The notes under the pieces: model-generated
The model's database searches: none
Told to the model about the DNA's origin: nothing
The model's input: the letters and a program-made list of their open reading frames with translations, nothing else
Part shown: positions 51,532 through 61,465 of the stretch, in pieces
Position numbering within the stretch: the first letter of the stretch is position 1
Layout: the number at the start of each line of letters is the position of its first letter
From: Dyella ginsengisoli LA-4
GTDB taxonomy: Bacteria > Pseudomonadota > Gammaproteobacteria > Xanthomonadales > Rhodanobacteraceae
Reading direction: 5' to 3'
NCBI RefSeq assembly: GCF_000334915.1
Contig: NZ_AMSF01000016.1
Location: forward strand, 231,865-295,864
Length of the DNA stretch: 64,000 nucleotides
Position numbers and translations under genes: made by a program

Positions 51532-52797
51532 CTAGCGCACCATTTCGTCGCCAGGCCTGCTGTTCGAGGCGTCCGGCCGCCCCGGTTCGGGCAGCAGCAC
51601 GGTGATCAGGCCCATCAGCGGCAACCAGGCGCACAGGCGGTACACGTAGTCGATGCCGTGGGTGTCGGCCAGTCGCCCCAGCACGGCGGCGCCGATGCCA
51701 CCCATGCCGAAGGCCAGCCCGAAGAACAGCCCCGACACCATGCCCACGCGCCCGGGAATCAGTTCCTGCGCGTAGACCAGGATTGCGGAGAACGCCGAAG
51801 ACAGCACCAGCCCGATCGCCACACTGAGCACGCCGGTCCAGAACAGGCTGGCGTGCGGCAGCAACAGGGTGAACGGCGCCACGCCGAGGATCGACACCCA
51901 GATCACCCGTTTGCGACCGATGCGGTCGCCCACCGGACCGCCGATCAGCGAACCGGCCGCCACCGCGAACAGGAACACGAACAGGTGGGTCTGCGCGTTC
52001 TGCACCGACACGCCGAACGTGTGGATCAGATAGAAGGTGTAATAGCTGCTGATGCTGGCCAGGTAGAAGTACTTGGAGAACACCAGCAGCACCAGCACCG
52101 CGATCGCCCCTGCCACCTTGCCCCGCGGCAGCCCGACGGCCGGTGCCACCACGAGCGCGCGCCGCGTGATCTGGTGGTGGCGGTACCAGCGCCCCACCCG
52201 CACCAGCACGGCCAGCGCCAGCAGCGCCGCGAGCGCGAACCAGGCGACGCTGCCACGCCCATGCGGAACGATGATCCACGCGGCCAGCAACGGTCCCAGC
52301 GAGGTACCGGCGTTGCCGCCGACCTGGAACAGCGACTGCGCCAGTCCGAGCCGTCCGCCGGAGGCGGCCCGCGCCACGCGCGAGGATTCCGGATGGAATA
52401 CCGAGGAGCCGGTGCCCACCAGCGCCGCGGCCAGCAGCAGCGTGGAGAACGCCGACGCATCGGCGAGCAGCAGCAGGCCGCACAGGGTGAAGCCCATGCC
52501 GACGGGGAGCGAATACGGCATCGGACGACGATCGGCCGCCAGCCCCACCATCGGCTGCAGCAGCGAGGCGGTCAGCTGGTAGGTCAGGGTGATCAGGCCG
52601 ATCTGGCCGAAACTCAGACCGAACCCACTCTTGAGCAACGGGTAGATGGCCAGGATCAGCGACTGGATCATGTCGTTGAGCAGGTGCGCGAAACTGATCG
52701 CGCCGAGCACGGGGAACACCGGCCGGGACGGATCCGGCACGGCGACAGGGGGAGCTGCAGGGGCCACCTCGGCGGCCGGGACGACGCGGGTATCCAT
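51532..52797 (-). CDS. fsr: MFS transporter of the fosmidomycin-resistance (Fsr) type
   Basis: 421 residues, 12 helices. ISFAHLLNDMIQSLILAIYPLLKSGFGLSFGQIGLITLTYQLTASLLQP is the Fsr N-terminus. GSSVFHPESSRVARAASGGRLGLAQSLFQVGGNAGTSLGPLLAA and GPVGDRIGRKRVIW are also typical. It exports small antimicrobials by proton antiport. It is divergent from an AraC-type regulator 118 bases away, which probably controls it. Confidence 0.9.
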   Translation of the reverse strand: MDTRVVPAAEVAPAAPPVAVPDPSRPVFPVLGAISFAHLLNDMIQSLILAIYPLLKSGFGLSFGQIGLITLTYQLTASLLQPMVGLAADRRPMPYSLPVGMGFTLCGLLLLADASAFSTLLLAAALVGTGSSVFHPESSRVARAASGGRLGLAQSLFQVGGNAGTSLGPLLAAWIIVPHGRGSVAWFALAALLALAVLVRVGRWYRHHQITRRALVVAPAVGLPRGKVAGAIAVLVLLVFSKYFYLASISSYYTFYLIHTFGVSVQNAQTHLFVFLFAVAAGSLIGGPVGDRIGRKRVIWVSILGVAPFTLLLPHASLFWTGVLSVAIGLVLSSAFSAILVYAQELIPGRVGMVSGLFFGLAFGMGGIGAAVLGRLADTHGIDYVYRLCAWLPLMGLITVLLPEPGRPDASNSRPGDEMVR

Positions 52798-52915
52798 GGG
52801 GTAGGTGCGGGGGGCCGATCGTGGGGGAAGGCGGCCACTCTAGTGATGCGGGTGGCGGCCCGTGTACGCTTTCGGGTCATTCACCATCGAATCCGGGCCA
52901 AACCGGAGGCCCGCC

Positions 52916-53761
52916 ATGCGTAATACCCGCGTCACCGCCTACGAAGACACGCCGCGCGACGTGGTGGCTACCGGCAACGACTATCTGCCGCACCGGGTCC
53001 TGCCCAGCCATTCGCACAAGCGCGGCCAGCTGCTGTACGCCGCCACCGGCGTGCTCACCGTGATCACCCGGGTGGGTGGCTGGGTGGTGCCGCCGTACCG
53101 GGCGCTGTGGATCCCGCCGGGCGTCGAGCACGAGGTGCGCATGAGCGGCGGGGTGTCGACCCGCAGCGCCTACGTGCTCCGCGACGCGGTACAGCGGCTC
53201 GGCCTGCCCGACCGCTGTCGGGTCATCCACGTCTCGCCGCTGCTGCACGCGCTGTTGATGGAGGCGGTGGACCTGCCGGCCGAGTATGCGCTGGAAGGGC
53301 GCGATGGGCGGGTCATGGCACTGCTGCTCGATGAGGTGGCGTCGGCACCGGAGCTGCCGCTCACCACGCCGCTCCCCGGCGACCCCCGGCTCGCCCGCCT
53401 GTGCCGCGCCCTGCTCGAGGCGCCCGCGCTGGAAATCGACATCGATGCCATGGCACACAAGGCCGGCATGAGCCGACGCAGTTTCACCCGACTGTTCCGC
53501 GCACAGACCGGCATGAGCTTCGCGCTCTGGCGGCAGCAGGCCTGCCTGCTCGCCGCGCTCGCCCTGCTCGGCCAGGGCCTGCCGGTCACGCGGGTGGCCG
53601 CCGAACTCGGCTACGCCAGCGCCAGCGCGTTCACCGCGGCGTTTCGCCGGGTACTTGGCGCGCCGCCCAGCCGCTACCTTCAGCCGGACGGGCGGACGGG
53701 CGCCGAAACCGCTACCGTCATGGCTCTGTCAATCAATCGCAGCAACATGTCCGGACGATGA
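52916..53761 (+). CDS. AraC-family transcriptional regulator
   Basis: 281 residues. A cupin sensor domain ([48 protein letters not shown]) is followed by two HTH motifs ([36 protein letters not shown] and [31 protein letters not shown]). GGAGG precedes the ATG at 52916. HTH regulators of this kind often control a divergent exporter, here the Fsr-type gene. ppk1 begins only 16 bases after its stop, so some transcripts may join them. Confidence 0.91.
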   Translation: MRNTRVTAYEDTPRDVVATGNDYLPHRVLPSHSHKRGQLLYAATGVLTVITRVGGWVVPPYRALWIPPGVEHEVRMSGGVSTRSAYVLRDAVQRLGLPDRCRVIHVSPLLHALLMEAVDLPAEYALEGRDGRVMALLLDEVASAPELPLTTPLPGDPRLARLCRALLEAPALEIDIDAMAHKAGMSRRSFTRLFRAQTGMSFALWRQQACLLAALALLGQGLPVTRVAAELGYASASAFTAAFRRVLGAPPSRYLQPDGRTGAETATVMALSINRSNMSGR

Positions 53762-53777
53762 CGAAGCAGGTACGCCC

Positions 53778-55937
53778 ATGACCCGACGCGACGCCCCCAA
53801 GCCCCGCCAGAAAGCGGCCTCCGCCGCGACTGCGGAGGTCGCGCCGGCGACTTCGGCGCCGGCGCCGGACCTGTCCGATCCGTCGCTGTACATCCATCGC
53901 GAGCTGTCGCAGCTGCAGTTCAACATCCGCGTGCTGGAGCAGGCGCTGGACGAGCGAACCCCGCTGCAGGAGCGGCTGAAGTTCCTGCTGATCTTCTCCA
54001 GCAACATGGACGAGTTCTTCGAGATCCGCGTCGCCGGCCTGATGGACCAGGTGGCGTTCGAGCACGAGCGGGTCGGGCCCGACGGCATCGCCCCGAAACA
54101 GGCACTGGGGATGATCAGTACCGCGGCCCACCAGCAGTACGCGATCCTCAACGAGCGCATCCTGCCGGCACTGGCCGAGGCCGGCATCCGCATCGTGCGT
54201 CGCCACGAGTGGACCACCCGGCAGAAGGCCTGGGTACGCAAGTACTTCCGGCATGAGGTCGCGCCGCTGGTCACGCCGATCGGCCTGGACCCGACCCATC
54301 CGTTTCCGCTGCTGGTCAACAAGAGCCTGAACTTCATCGTGCAGCTGGAGGGCGTGGATGCGTTCGGTCGCGATTCGGGCCTGGCGATCGTGCCGGCACC
54401 GCGCGTGCTGCCGCGACTGATCCGCCTGCCGGACGACATCTGCGAGGGCGGCGAGAACCAGGTGATGCTGTCCTCGGTGATCCACGCCCACGTGGACGAA
54501 CTGTTCCCCGGCATGCAGGTGCACGGCTGCTACCAGTTCCGGCTGACCCGCAACGCCGACCTGGACATCGATGCGGAGGACGTCGACGACCTCGCCCGCG
54601 CGCTGCGCGGCGGCCTCTACACGCGCCGCTTCGGCGACGCGGTGCGGCTGGAGGTGGCGGACAACTGCCCGCGTACCCTGGTCGACTACCTGCTCAAGCA
54701 GTTCGGCCTGGCCGAGCAGGACGTGTACGAGGTGAACGGGCCGGTCAACCTGTCGCGACTGTTCAGCGTGGCCAGCCAGCCCGGCTTTCCGCAGCTGCAG
54801 TACCGGCCGTTCACCCCGGCGATCCCCAAGGCGCTGAAGAAGTCCGAGGACATCTTCGTCACCGTGGCGAAGCAGGACGTGCTGCTGCTGCATCCGTACG
54901 AGTCGTTCACCCCGGTGGTGGACATGCTGCGCCAGGCGGCGAAGGATCCGGCGGTGCTGGCGATCAAGCAGACGCTGTACCGCAGCGGCGCCAACTCCGA
55001 GATCGTCGACGCACTGGTCGACGCCGCACGCGCGGGCAAGGAAGTCACCGCGGTGATCGAGTTGCGCGCGCGCTTCGACGAGGAATCCAACCTCACCCTC
55101 GCCGCCCGCCTGCAGCAGGCCGGCGCGGTGGTGATCTACGGCGTGGTCGGCGTGAAGACCCATGCCAAGCTGATGCTGATCCAGCGCCGCGAGGGCAGCG
55201 AACTGGTGCGCTACGCCCACCTCGGCACCGGCAATTACCACACCGGCAACGCACGCATCTACACCGACTACAGCCTGCTCACCTCGGACCCGGCGCTGTG
55301 CGAGGACGTGCACAAGCTGTTCGGCCAGCTCACCGGCATGGGCAAGGTGCAGTCGATGAAGAAGCTGCTGCACGCGCCGTTCACCCTGAAGAAGACCCTG
55401 CTCGACCTGATCGCCCGCGAGACCGCGCACGCCGAGGCCGGCCAGCCGGCGCAGATCATCATCAAGGTCAACGCGGTGACCGACGCGAAAGTGATCCGCG
55501 CGCTGTACAAGGCCAGCATGGCCGGCGTGAAGATCGACCTGATCGTGCGCGGCATGTGCTGCCTGCGCCCGGGCGTGCCGGGCGTGTCGCACAACATCCG
55601 CGTGCGTTCGATCATCGGCCGCTTCCTCGAGCACAGCCGGGTGTACTGGTTCGCCAACGGCGGCAACGAGATGCTCTACCTGGCCAGCGCCGACCTGATG
55701 GAGCGCAACCTCGACCACCGCGTCGAGACCGGCTTCCCGATCGAAAGCAAGAAGCTGGTGCATCGGGTGCGCCGCGAGCTGGACCTGTACCTGGCGGACA
55801 ACTGCAGCGCCTCGTTGCTGCAGGCCGATGGCAGCTACGTGCGCGCCCAGCCGTCGAACGCCCAGGCCCCGCGCAATGTCCAGCAGCAGTTGCTGGAGAA
55901 GCTCTGCGGCGTCGGCGCGCCGATCGTCCAGCCGTAA
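53778..55937 (+). CDS. ppk1: Polyphosphate kinase 1
   Basis: 719 residues. Blocks include [69 protein letters not shown], and the autophosphorylated His462 in [13 protein letters not shown]. The second conserved His619 is in [14 protein letters not shown], with the same 157-residue spacing as in E. coli Ppk. It makes long-chain polyphosphate from ATP. The N-terminus carries an extra Ala/Pro-rich segment of about 30 residues. It follows the AraC gene closely. Confidence 0.96.
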   Translation: MTRRDAPKPRQKAASAATAEVAPATSAPAPDLSDPSLYIHRELSQLQFNIRVLEQALDERTPLQERLKFLLIFSSNMDEFFEIRVAGLMDQVAFEHERVGPDGIAPKQALGMISTAAHQQYAILNERILPALAEAGIRIVRRHEWTTRQKAWVRKYFRHEVAPLVTPIGLDPTHPFPLLVNKSLNFIVQLEGVDAFGRDSGLAIVPAPRVLPRLIRLPDDICEGGENQVMLSSVIHAHVDELFPGMQVHGCYQFRLTRNADLDIDAEDVDDLARALRGGLYTRRFGDAVRLEVADNCPRTLVDYLLKQFGLAEQDVYEVNGPVNLSRLFSVASQPGFPQLQYRPFTPAIPKALKKSEDIFVTVAKQDVLLLHPYESFTPVVDMLRQAAKDPAVLAIKQTLYRSGANSEIVDALVDAARAGKEVTAVIELRARFDEESNLTLAARLQQAGAVVIYGVVGVKTHAKLMLIQRREGSELVRYAHLGTGNYHTGNARIYTDYSLLTSDPALCEDVHKLFGQLTGMGKVQSMKKLLHAPFTLKKTLLDLIARETAHAEAGQPAQIIIKVNAVTDAKVIRALYKASMAGVKIDLIVRGMCCLRPGVPGVSHNIRVRSIIGRFLEHSRVYWFANGGNEMLYLASADLMERNLDHRVETGFPIESKKLVHRVRRELDLYLADNCSASLLQADGSYVRAQPSNAQAPRNVQQQLLEKLCGVGAPIVQP

Positions 55938-55943
55938 CCGGGA

Positions 55944-55979
55944 GCGGCCGAATTCAGGCCGCGCTGCCGCGCAGCGCGG
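55944..55979 (+). other. Tandem GC-rich hairpins after ppk1
   Basis: gcggcc/ggccgc around GAATTCA, then gcgctgc/gcagcgc, lie just after the ppk1 stop. There is no T-run. They may stabilise the mRNA 3' end or act with Rho. Confidence 0.4.
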
Positions 55980-56176
55980 CGACTCCCGCGGAGAGGCTGG
56001 ATGCCGACGCCGGCCCCGGCGTGCCGTCAACGCCAAAAATGTGATGTATGGCACGTTTCATGCTTTTTCTGTCCTGTGCCAGCCTTTCGGGTCAGTTATC
56101 GCGACGACCGGCAAAGGACTGGCCCAACCGCCGTCACGCCATCCCCTGGCGCGGGGCAGACCGTTGGGACAGGGAC

Positions 56177-57907
56177 ATGCAGCGCATGCAGGCAAAACCC
56201 GAGCACCACGGCCGCCGACGGCGGCTGCTGGCGCTCGTCCTTTGCCTGATCGGCCTGCTGCTTGCCGGGAGCGCCTCGGCAACATCATCGCTGGCCGGCA
56301 GTTGGCGGGATGTGCGAGAGGGCGACACGCCGGCCAAGCTGCTGGCCGAGTACCGCGATGGCGAACTCCAGCGCTTCGACCCCAACCTGCTGTTCCGTCT
56401 GCCAAAAGGCCCCCTGGGCACGTGGGTGGTCCTGGACCCGGGAACCTCCCCGGCGAAGGAGCAGCAGGTCCTCAGCATCTACCCGCCGCCCTTGGGCATG
56501 GTGACCTTTTACGGCCAGAACGGACACAACGTTTCACTGACGGTGGATGATTTCGGCCAGGGACTGCACGGCCACGGACGCCTGGCCCTCGTGCTCGGGC
56601 GCGATGCTCCGGTCGCCACGCCGCTGCTGCTGAAATTCGAACCCTCGGCGCGGATCGCCGCTCCGGTGAGCTTCCGCCTGCAGGACTGGAACCACTATCT
56701 CGTCGTCGATGCGCACTGGCTGGTATTCGCCAGCTCCTCCCTGGCGGTGATGCTGGCGATGGCGCTGATGGCGCTGTGTTTCGGGCTGATCCTGCGCGAC
56801 CTGACCTTCGTCTGGTATGCGGCCTACCTGGTCTGCTACGCCGCGATCCAGGGCATCCAGACCGGCTTCGTCTACCACCCGATGGGCATGGACTGGCTGG
56901 CCGGGTTGTCGATCACGGTCGGTTCGGCGGCGGTGGCATTGTCGGTGGCCTTCGCTTCGCTGTTCATGACCCGCTTCTGCGAGCTGCACCGGTATGCGCC
57001 GCTGCTGCGCATACCGGTGCTGTCGCTGGCCGTGGGCATGGTCGCCGTGGTGCTTATGCGCTGCAGCCAGATCCCGTCGCTGGAAGGCATCGGACAGCTG
57101 CTGGTCAACCCGTTGCTCACGCTGGGGGCGGCCCTGTTGCTGCTCGCCTCGGTGATCGCTGCCGTGCGCGGTTCGCGCCATGCCTGGTTTTTCCTGGCCG
57201 GCTGGACACCGCTGCTGGTGCTCACCGCAATGACCAGCGCCCAGGTCAACGGCGCCCTACACGCCCTGCCCTGGCTCAACGATGCCGGACTTGCAGCAGG
57301 TGCCTTCGAAGCCATCGTGCTGTCGTTCGGTCTGGCGGACCGCGCGCTGCTGATCCGCCGCGACCGCGATCAGGTCCGCGTGCTGGCGGATCGGGACTCG
57401 CTGACCCAGTTGCTCAACCGGCGCGCCTGGCACGAAGCGGCGATCGTGGCGATGAGCGATCTGAGCGCGCGGCCGCAGGCGCTGCTGTTCCTGGATCTGG
57501 ATCATTTCAAGAAGCTCAACGACAAGCGCGGACATGCCGCCGGCGACGAGGCGCTGGCCGCGGTGGCCGAGGCGCTGCGCCAGGAGCTGCGTCCGGGCGA
57601 CCTGCTCGGTCGCTACGGCGGTGAGGAATTCGTCGCGCTGATCGATGGCGCGAACGCGGAAGAGGCCCTACTGGTCGCCACCCGCATGTGCCGTCGCGTG
57701 CACCGGCTGGAAATCCCGGTCGACGGCAACCAGCTTGCCCTCACGGTGAGCATCGGCGTGGCCATCCGGCGCGCCACCGACTCGATCGACAGCCTGGTGG
57801 CGCGTGCCGACCAGGCGATGTACGACGCCAAGATGGCCGGTCGCAACCGCGCCTGCCTGCAGCGACGGCCGGAAGAGCCGAACGTGCCGCGCCGGATGGC
57901 CGGCTGA
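56177..57907 (+). CDS. Membrane diguanylate cyclase (7TM-DISM sensor, GGDEF)
   Basis: 576 residues: signal peptide-like N-terminus (LLALVLCLIGLLLAGSASA), a periplasmic 7TMR-DISMED2-like domain, then seven helices (7TMR-DISM) to about residue 395 and the GGDEF domain from about 400. The active site is YGGEEFVALID (481-485), DSLTQLLNRRAW starts the domain, and FLDLDHFKKLNDKRGHAAGDEAL binds GTP. The product-inhibition site RPGD (472-475) is present. It should make c-di-GMP in response to an extracytoplasmic signal. The start is chosen at MQRMQAK; an open frame extends to 56048. Confidence 0.9.
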   Translation: MQRMQAKPEHHGRRRRLLALVLCLIGLLLAGSASATSSLAGSWRDVREGDTPAKLLAEYRDGELQRFDPNLLFRLPKGPLGTWVVLDPGTSPAKEQQVLSIYPPPLGMVTFYGQNGHNVSLTVDDFGQGLHGHGRLALVLGRDAPVATPLLLKFEPSARIAAPVSFRLQDWNHYLVVDAHWLVFASSSLAVMLAMALMALCFGLILRDLTFVWYAAYLVCYAAIQGIQTGFVYHPMGMDWLAGLSITVGSAAVALSVAFASLFMTRFCELHRYAPLLRIPVLSLAVGMVAVVLMRCSQIPSLEGIGQLLVNPLLTLGAALLLLASVIAAVRGSRHAWFFLAGWTPLLVLTAMTSAQVNGALHALPWLNDAGLAAGAFEAIVLSFGLADRALLIRRDRDQVRVLADRDSLTQLLNRRAWHEAAIVAMSDLSARPQALLFLDLDHFKKLNDKRGHAAGDEALAAVAEALRQELRPGDLLGRYGGEEFVALIDGANAEEALLVATRMCRRVHRLEIPVDGNQLALTVSIGVAIRRATDSIDSLVARADQAMYDAKMAGRNRACLQRRPEEPNVPRRMAG

Positions 57908-57931
57908 CCCAGCCCGTCCGGCGGACCGGCC

Positions 57932-60199
57932 TCAGGCCAGCGTGCGCGCCGCCGCCACCACGTCGGCCTCGCCCGGCAGCACCAGGAAGGCGGCGCCGGC
58001 CAGCGGGGTGAAGGTGTCGGCGCCGACCACGCGCGTCAGCGGCGTGGCGCCCAGGCCCGCCTCGACGATGGCGGTGATCACGCCCTCGCCCACGCCGGCA
58101 CTCTTGCGGCCCTCGTCCAGCACCAGGATGCGCCTGGCGCTCTTCGCCTGTGCCGCGATGAAGGCGTCGTTGAGCGGCGCCAGCCAGCGCAGGTCGACCA
58201 CCCGCACCTTCCACTTCAGCTCGGCCTCGATCGTGCGCGCGGCACGCAATGCCATCGGCACGCCGTTGCCGAAGGTGAACACCACCAGGTCGTCGGCGTC
58301 CTCGTGGTAGACGCGCCCCTCGCCCAGCGTCATCGCCTCGCCCGGCGCGGGATAGGCGAACTGCCACTGGCCGTCGCCGGCCTCGTACAGGTCCTTGGTC
58401 ATGTACAGCGCGATCGGTTCGAGGAAGGCGCAGACGCGGCCGTCCACCCTGGCCAGCGCGGTCAGCGTGCGCAGCATCTTCGCCGCATCGTCGCCACGGC
58501 TGGGGCAGCCGACGACGAGGCCCGGGATGTCGCGCAGCGCGGTAATCGAGTTGTCGTTGTGGAAATGGCCGCCGAAGCCACGCTGGTAACCCAGCGAGGC
58601 GATGCGCATCACCATCGGGTTGCGGAACTGGTCGTTGGAGAAGAACTGCAGGCTCGATGCCTCGCCGCGGATCTGGTCGCCGGCGTTGTGGAAGTACGCC
58701 AGGTACTGGATCTCCGGCAGCGGCAGCATGCCCATGTTGGCGTAGCCCTGGGCCAGGCCGAGGATGATCGTCTCGTCCAGCAGCGTGTTGAACACGCGGG
58801 TGTTCTTGAACGTCTTGTGCAGGCCCTTGGTGACCGTGTACACGCCGCCCTTCTGCGCCACGTCCTCGCCGAACAGCAGCGACTCGGGGTACTTGGCCAT
58901 GATGTCGTGCAGCGCCTGGCCGATCTGGATGGCCAGGTGCCGCGGCGGCTGGTTCTCCGGCAGCTTCGCCTCGCTGCCGAACGCCTTCAGCCGGGCCTCG
59001 GCGTAGTCGGCGCGCTCGGCCTCGGTCTTCACCTTGGCCGGCGAGTACGGCGCCAGCGGCGCCATCACGTCATCGAGGCGCTCCAGCTTGGGCCGGCGGT
59101 CGGCCTCCTCGGCGGCGGCGAAGCAGCGCTTGCGGGTCGCTTCGTAGAGGTTGAGCAGGTCGTCCTTCGAATACAGGCCGGACTCCAGCGCGATCGCCGC
59201 CGAACGCAGCAGCGGGTCGGTGGACTCCACCGCGACCAGTTCCTCGATCGAGCGCCACTCGATCTCGAAGTCGGTGCCGGCGTGGCCCATCACGCGGGTG
59301 GTCTTCAGGTGCAGGAAGGTCGGCCGGCGCGTGCGGCGGCAGTGCTCCACCGCGCGCTGCACCTGGGCATAGCCTTCGGCCAGGTCCAGGCCGTCGGCGA
59401 AGAAGTAGTCGAGGTCGGCGCGCGCCTGGTAGTTGCGGGCGACCCAGCCGGTCGGCGTCTTCACCGAGATGCCGATGCCGTTGTCCTCGCACACGAACAG
59501 CACAGGTGCCGGCAGCTTCTGATAGGCGGTCCAGCCCGCCGCGTTGAACGCGGTCTGCGCGGTGGCGTGGTTGCTGGACGCGTCGCCGAACGAGCAGATC
59601 GCGATGGAGTCGTCCGGGATCGGCAAGGTGTGGCCGATGCGGCGGGCATGGTCGATCGCGACCGCCGTGCCCAGCGCCTTGGGCAGGTGCGAGGCGATGG
59701 TCGAGGTCTGCGGCAGCACCCAGAGCGGCCTGGAACCCCACACCTTGTGCCGGCCGCCGGAGGCCGGGTCGTCCTTGCTGGCGGCGAACGACAGCGCCGA
59801 ATCCATCACCGGGTCCATGCCCGGAAGCTTGCGGAAGCGCTCGGCCATGAAGCCGCCGGAGCGGTAGTGCAGGAACGCCGGATCAGTGTGACGGGTCAGC
59901 CGCGCCACCATCGCGTTGCCTTCGTGGCCGGACGAGCCGATGGTGTAGAACACCTTGTTCTGCACGCGCAGCACGCGCGCCATCAGGTCGAGATGGCGGC
60001 TGATCAGCTGCGACTCGAACAGCTCGCGGAAGCCGCGCGCGTCGAGCGCGCTGCCCGGCAACACCGGCTGGTCGTCGCGCGGCGCGGCGTGCACCTCGCC
60101 CTGCCACAGCTGCACGAACTCGGTGAAGTTCTGGTCGACGATCTCGGCGCGGTTGAAGCCCTTGTGGCGGGCGGTGATGGCGAACGGAATGGCGGTCAT
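57932..60199 (-). CDS. Fused E1 alpha-beta of branched-chain 2-oxoacid dehydrogenase
   Basis: 755 residues joining both E1 subunits. The alpha part (about 1-410) has the thiamine diphosphate motif GDASSNHATAQTAFNAAGW...VLFVCEDN (GDx..N), RSGGFMAERF and KTTRVMGHAGTD. The beta part starts near NQPPRHLAIQIGQALHDIMAKYPESLLFGEDVAQKGGVYTVTKGLHKTF and ends with VVDLRWLAPLND and VLDEGRKSAGVGE. It decarboxylates branched-chain 2-oxoacids, giving starter units for the iso/anteiso fatty acids abundant in Xanthomonadales. E2 and E3 are not in the window. Confidence 0.9.
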   Translation of the reverse strand: MTAIPFAITARHKGFNRAEIVDQNFTEFVQLWQGEVHAAPRDDQPVLPGSALDARGFRELFESQLISRHLDLMARVLRVQNKVFYTIGSSGHEGNAMVARLTRHTDPAFLHYRSGGFMAERFRKLPGMDPVMDSALSFAASKDDPASGGRHKVWGSRPLWVLPQTSTIASHLPKALGTAVAIDHARRIGHTLPIPDDSIAICSFGDASSNHATAQTAFNAAGWTAYQKLPAPVLFVCEDNGIGISVKTPTGWVARNYQARADLDYFFADGLDLAEGYAQVQRAVEHCRRTRRPTFLHLKTTRVMGHAGTDFEIEWRSIEELVAVESTDPLLRSAAIALESGLYSKDDLLNLYEATRKRCFAAAEEADRRPKLERLDDVMAPLAPYSPAKVKTEAERADYAEARLKAFGSEAKLPENQPPRHLAIQIGQALHDIMAKYPESLLFGEDVAQKGGVYTVTKGLHKTFKNTRVFNTLLDETIILGLAQGYANMGMLPLPEIQYLAYFHNAGDQIRGEASSLQFFSNDQFRNPMVMRIASLGYQRGFGGHFHNDNSITALRDIPGLVVGCPSRGDDAAKMLRTLTALARVDGRVCAFLEPIALYMTKDLYEAGDGQWQFAYPAPGEAMTLGEGRVYHEDADDLVVFTFGNGVPMALRAARTIEAELKWKVRVVDLRWLAPLNDAFIAAQAKSARRILVLDEGRKSAGVGEGVITAIVEAGLGATPLTRVVGADTFTPLAGAAFLVLPGEADVVAAARTLA

Positions 60200-60241
60200 G
60201 GCGAAGTCGTCTGGGCGGTGAGAGTCGGCTGCGGTCAGCCG

Positions 60242-60748
60242 TCAGGAAGAGGCAACGATCGGCAATACGGACGGCGGCTGGCGCAGCTTGCGGAGGGCAA
60301 CTGCGCGCGCGCGGTCCTTGTCGCGACCGAAGGATTCGAAGAGGCGGATCTGGTCGTCCAGCGAGGGAACCGGCACCGCCAGGCCCTGCAGGCCGACCAG
60401 CACCAGCCTGCCCGGCGACACCGGCTGCCAGCCGTCGCCGGCGTCGAGTTCCAGGTCGCCCATCACTTCCACCGGCAAGCCGGGGAAGCGGAAACGGGCG
60501 AAGTGCGAGCGGAAGCGGTCGCCGTCGGCGGGCACGTGGCTGTCGTCGCGACGACTGGCCCACTGCACCATCAATGCCTCGGCATCGGTGCGCGAAACCA
60601 GCACGTCGACATCGGCCACGCCCACGTCGGCGCCGAGCATCAGCGCCCCGGCGCTACCGATCACGCACCACGGCTCGATGCAGTGCACGTGCAGCTCGGG
60701 CACCAGTTCGGTGAGCGCGACGAACAGCGCGGGCGGCACGTGGCTCAT
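60242..60748 (-). CDS. Nucleotidyltransferase-like protein
   Basis: 168 residues. CVIGSAGALMLGADVGVADVDVLVSRTDAEAL gives a G-S-x(n)-DVDVLV arrangement, the metal-binding core of the pol-beta/MNT nucleotidyltransferase fold. FRFPGLPVEVMGDLEL gives a third acidic position, and LDDQIRLFESFGRDKDRARA resembles the end of such proteins. It could be an orphan substrate-binding nucleotidyltransferase. No partner HEPN gene is adjacent. It overlaps the upstream GNAT gene by 4 bases (ATGA). Confidence 0.65.
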   Translation of the reverse strand: MSHVPPALFVALTELVPELHVHCIEPWCVIGSAGALMLGADVGVADVDVLVSRTDAEALMVQWASRRDDSHVPADGDRFRSHFARFRFPGLPVEVMGDLELDAGDGWQPVSPGRLVLVGLQGLAVPVPSLDDQIRLFESFGRDKDRARAVALRKLRQPPSVLPIVASS

Positions 60749-61287
60749 GCGCGGCGGCGACGCCAGGCTTCGCGGCTCTGGCCCCACGCTTCCATGACCA
60801 GATCCTGGAACGGCTCCGGCAAGCGCGCCGGTCCGAGCACGGTGGAACCCAGCCGCCGGGCCACCTGCTGCGAGGCGAGGTTGTCCGGCGCGATGGTATG
60901 GATCACCTCGGTCCAGCCGAGATGGTCGAATGCCCAGTCGATCGCCGCGGTCGAACCCTCGGTGGCGTAGCCCTTGCCCCAGGCTTCACGCAGCAGGCCC
61001 CAGCCGACCTCGGTGCCGGGCCAACCCTCGGGGCACCAGGGGCCGAGCCGGCCGATCCAGCGCCCGCTGGCCTTCTCGATCACCGAGAACATGGCGTAGC
61101 CCTGGATCGCCCAGGCGCCGGCCATCGAGAGAAACCCGCGCCAGGCCACCGGCCGCGGCTGCGGCCCGCCGATGTGGTGCGAGCTCTCCCCGTCACCCAT
61201 CAGTTGCGCCCAGCCTTCGAAATCCTCCGGCCGGGTCGGGCGCAGGATCAGGCGGTCGGTTTCGATGCGGAGGTCTTGCCAGCTCAT
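60745..61287 (-). CDS. GNAT family N-acetyltransferase (RimJ/RimL type)
   Basis: 180 residues. ETDRLILRPTRPEDFEGWAQLMGDGE opens the acetyltransf_3 domain, GTEVGWGLLREAWGKGYATEGSTAAIDWAFDHLGWTEV is the acetyl-CoA loop (Q/RxxGxG/A as REAWGKGYA), and APDNLASQQVARRLG the closing helix. It acetylates an amine, protein or small molecule; the target is unknown. It is coupled to the nucleotidyltransferase-like gene. Confidence 0.88.
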   Translation of the reverse strand: MSWQDLRIETDRLILRPTRPEDFEGWAQLMGDGESSHHIGGPQPRPVAWRGFLSMAGAWAIQGYAMFSVIEKASGRWIGRLGPWCPEGWPGTEVGWGLLREAWGKGYATEGSTAAIDWAFDHLGWTEVIHTIAPDNLASQQVARRLGSTVLGPARLPEPFQDLVMEAWGQSREAWRRRRA

Positions 61288-61320
61288 GCTAGGGACACTC
61301 TGGCCCGGAATATCTGTTCG

Positions 61321-61446
61321 CCCTCACCGTCATTCCGGCGAAAGCCGGAGGCGCTTCATCAACCGCCGCACGGCTGGTCATCCAGCGTCTCTCCACCATG
61401 ACGGCAAAGGCACTGGATCCCAGCTTGCGCTGGGATGACGGTGAGG
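61321..61446. repeat. REP/BIME-like inverted-repeat element
   Basis: Ends CCTCACCGTCAT (61322-61333) and ATGACGGTGAGG (61435-61446) are perfect 12-bp inverted repeats. Inside each end lies a small hairpin, tccggc-gaaa-gccgga on the left and tcccagc-ttgc-gctggga on the right. This layout, with CGTCATTCC...GGATGACG ends, is that of the dispersed intergenic repeats common in proteobacteria. Only one copy is in the window. Confidence 0.7.
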
Positions 61447-61465
61447 ATGGTCCTTGCACCAACCG

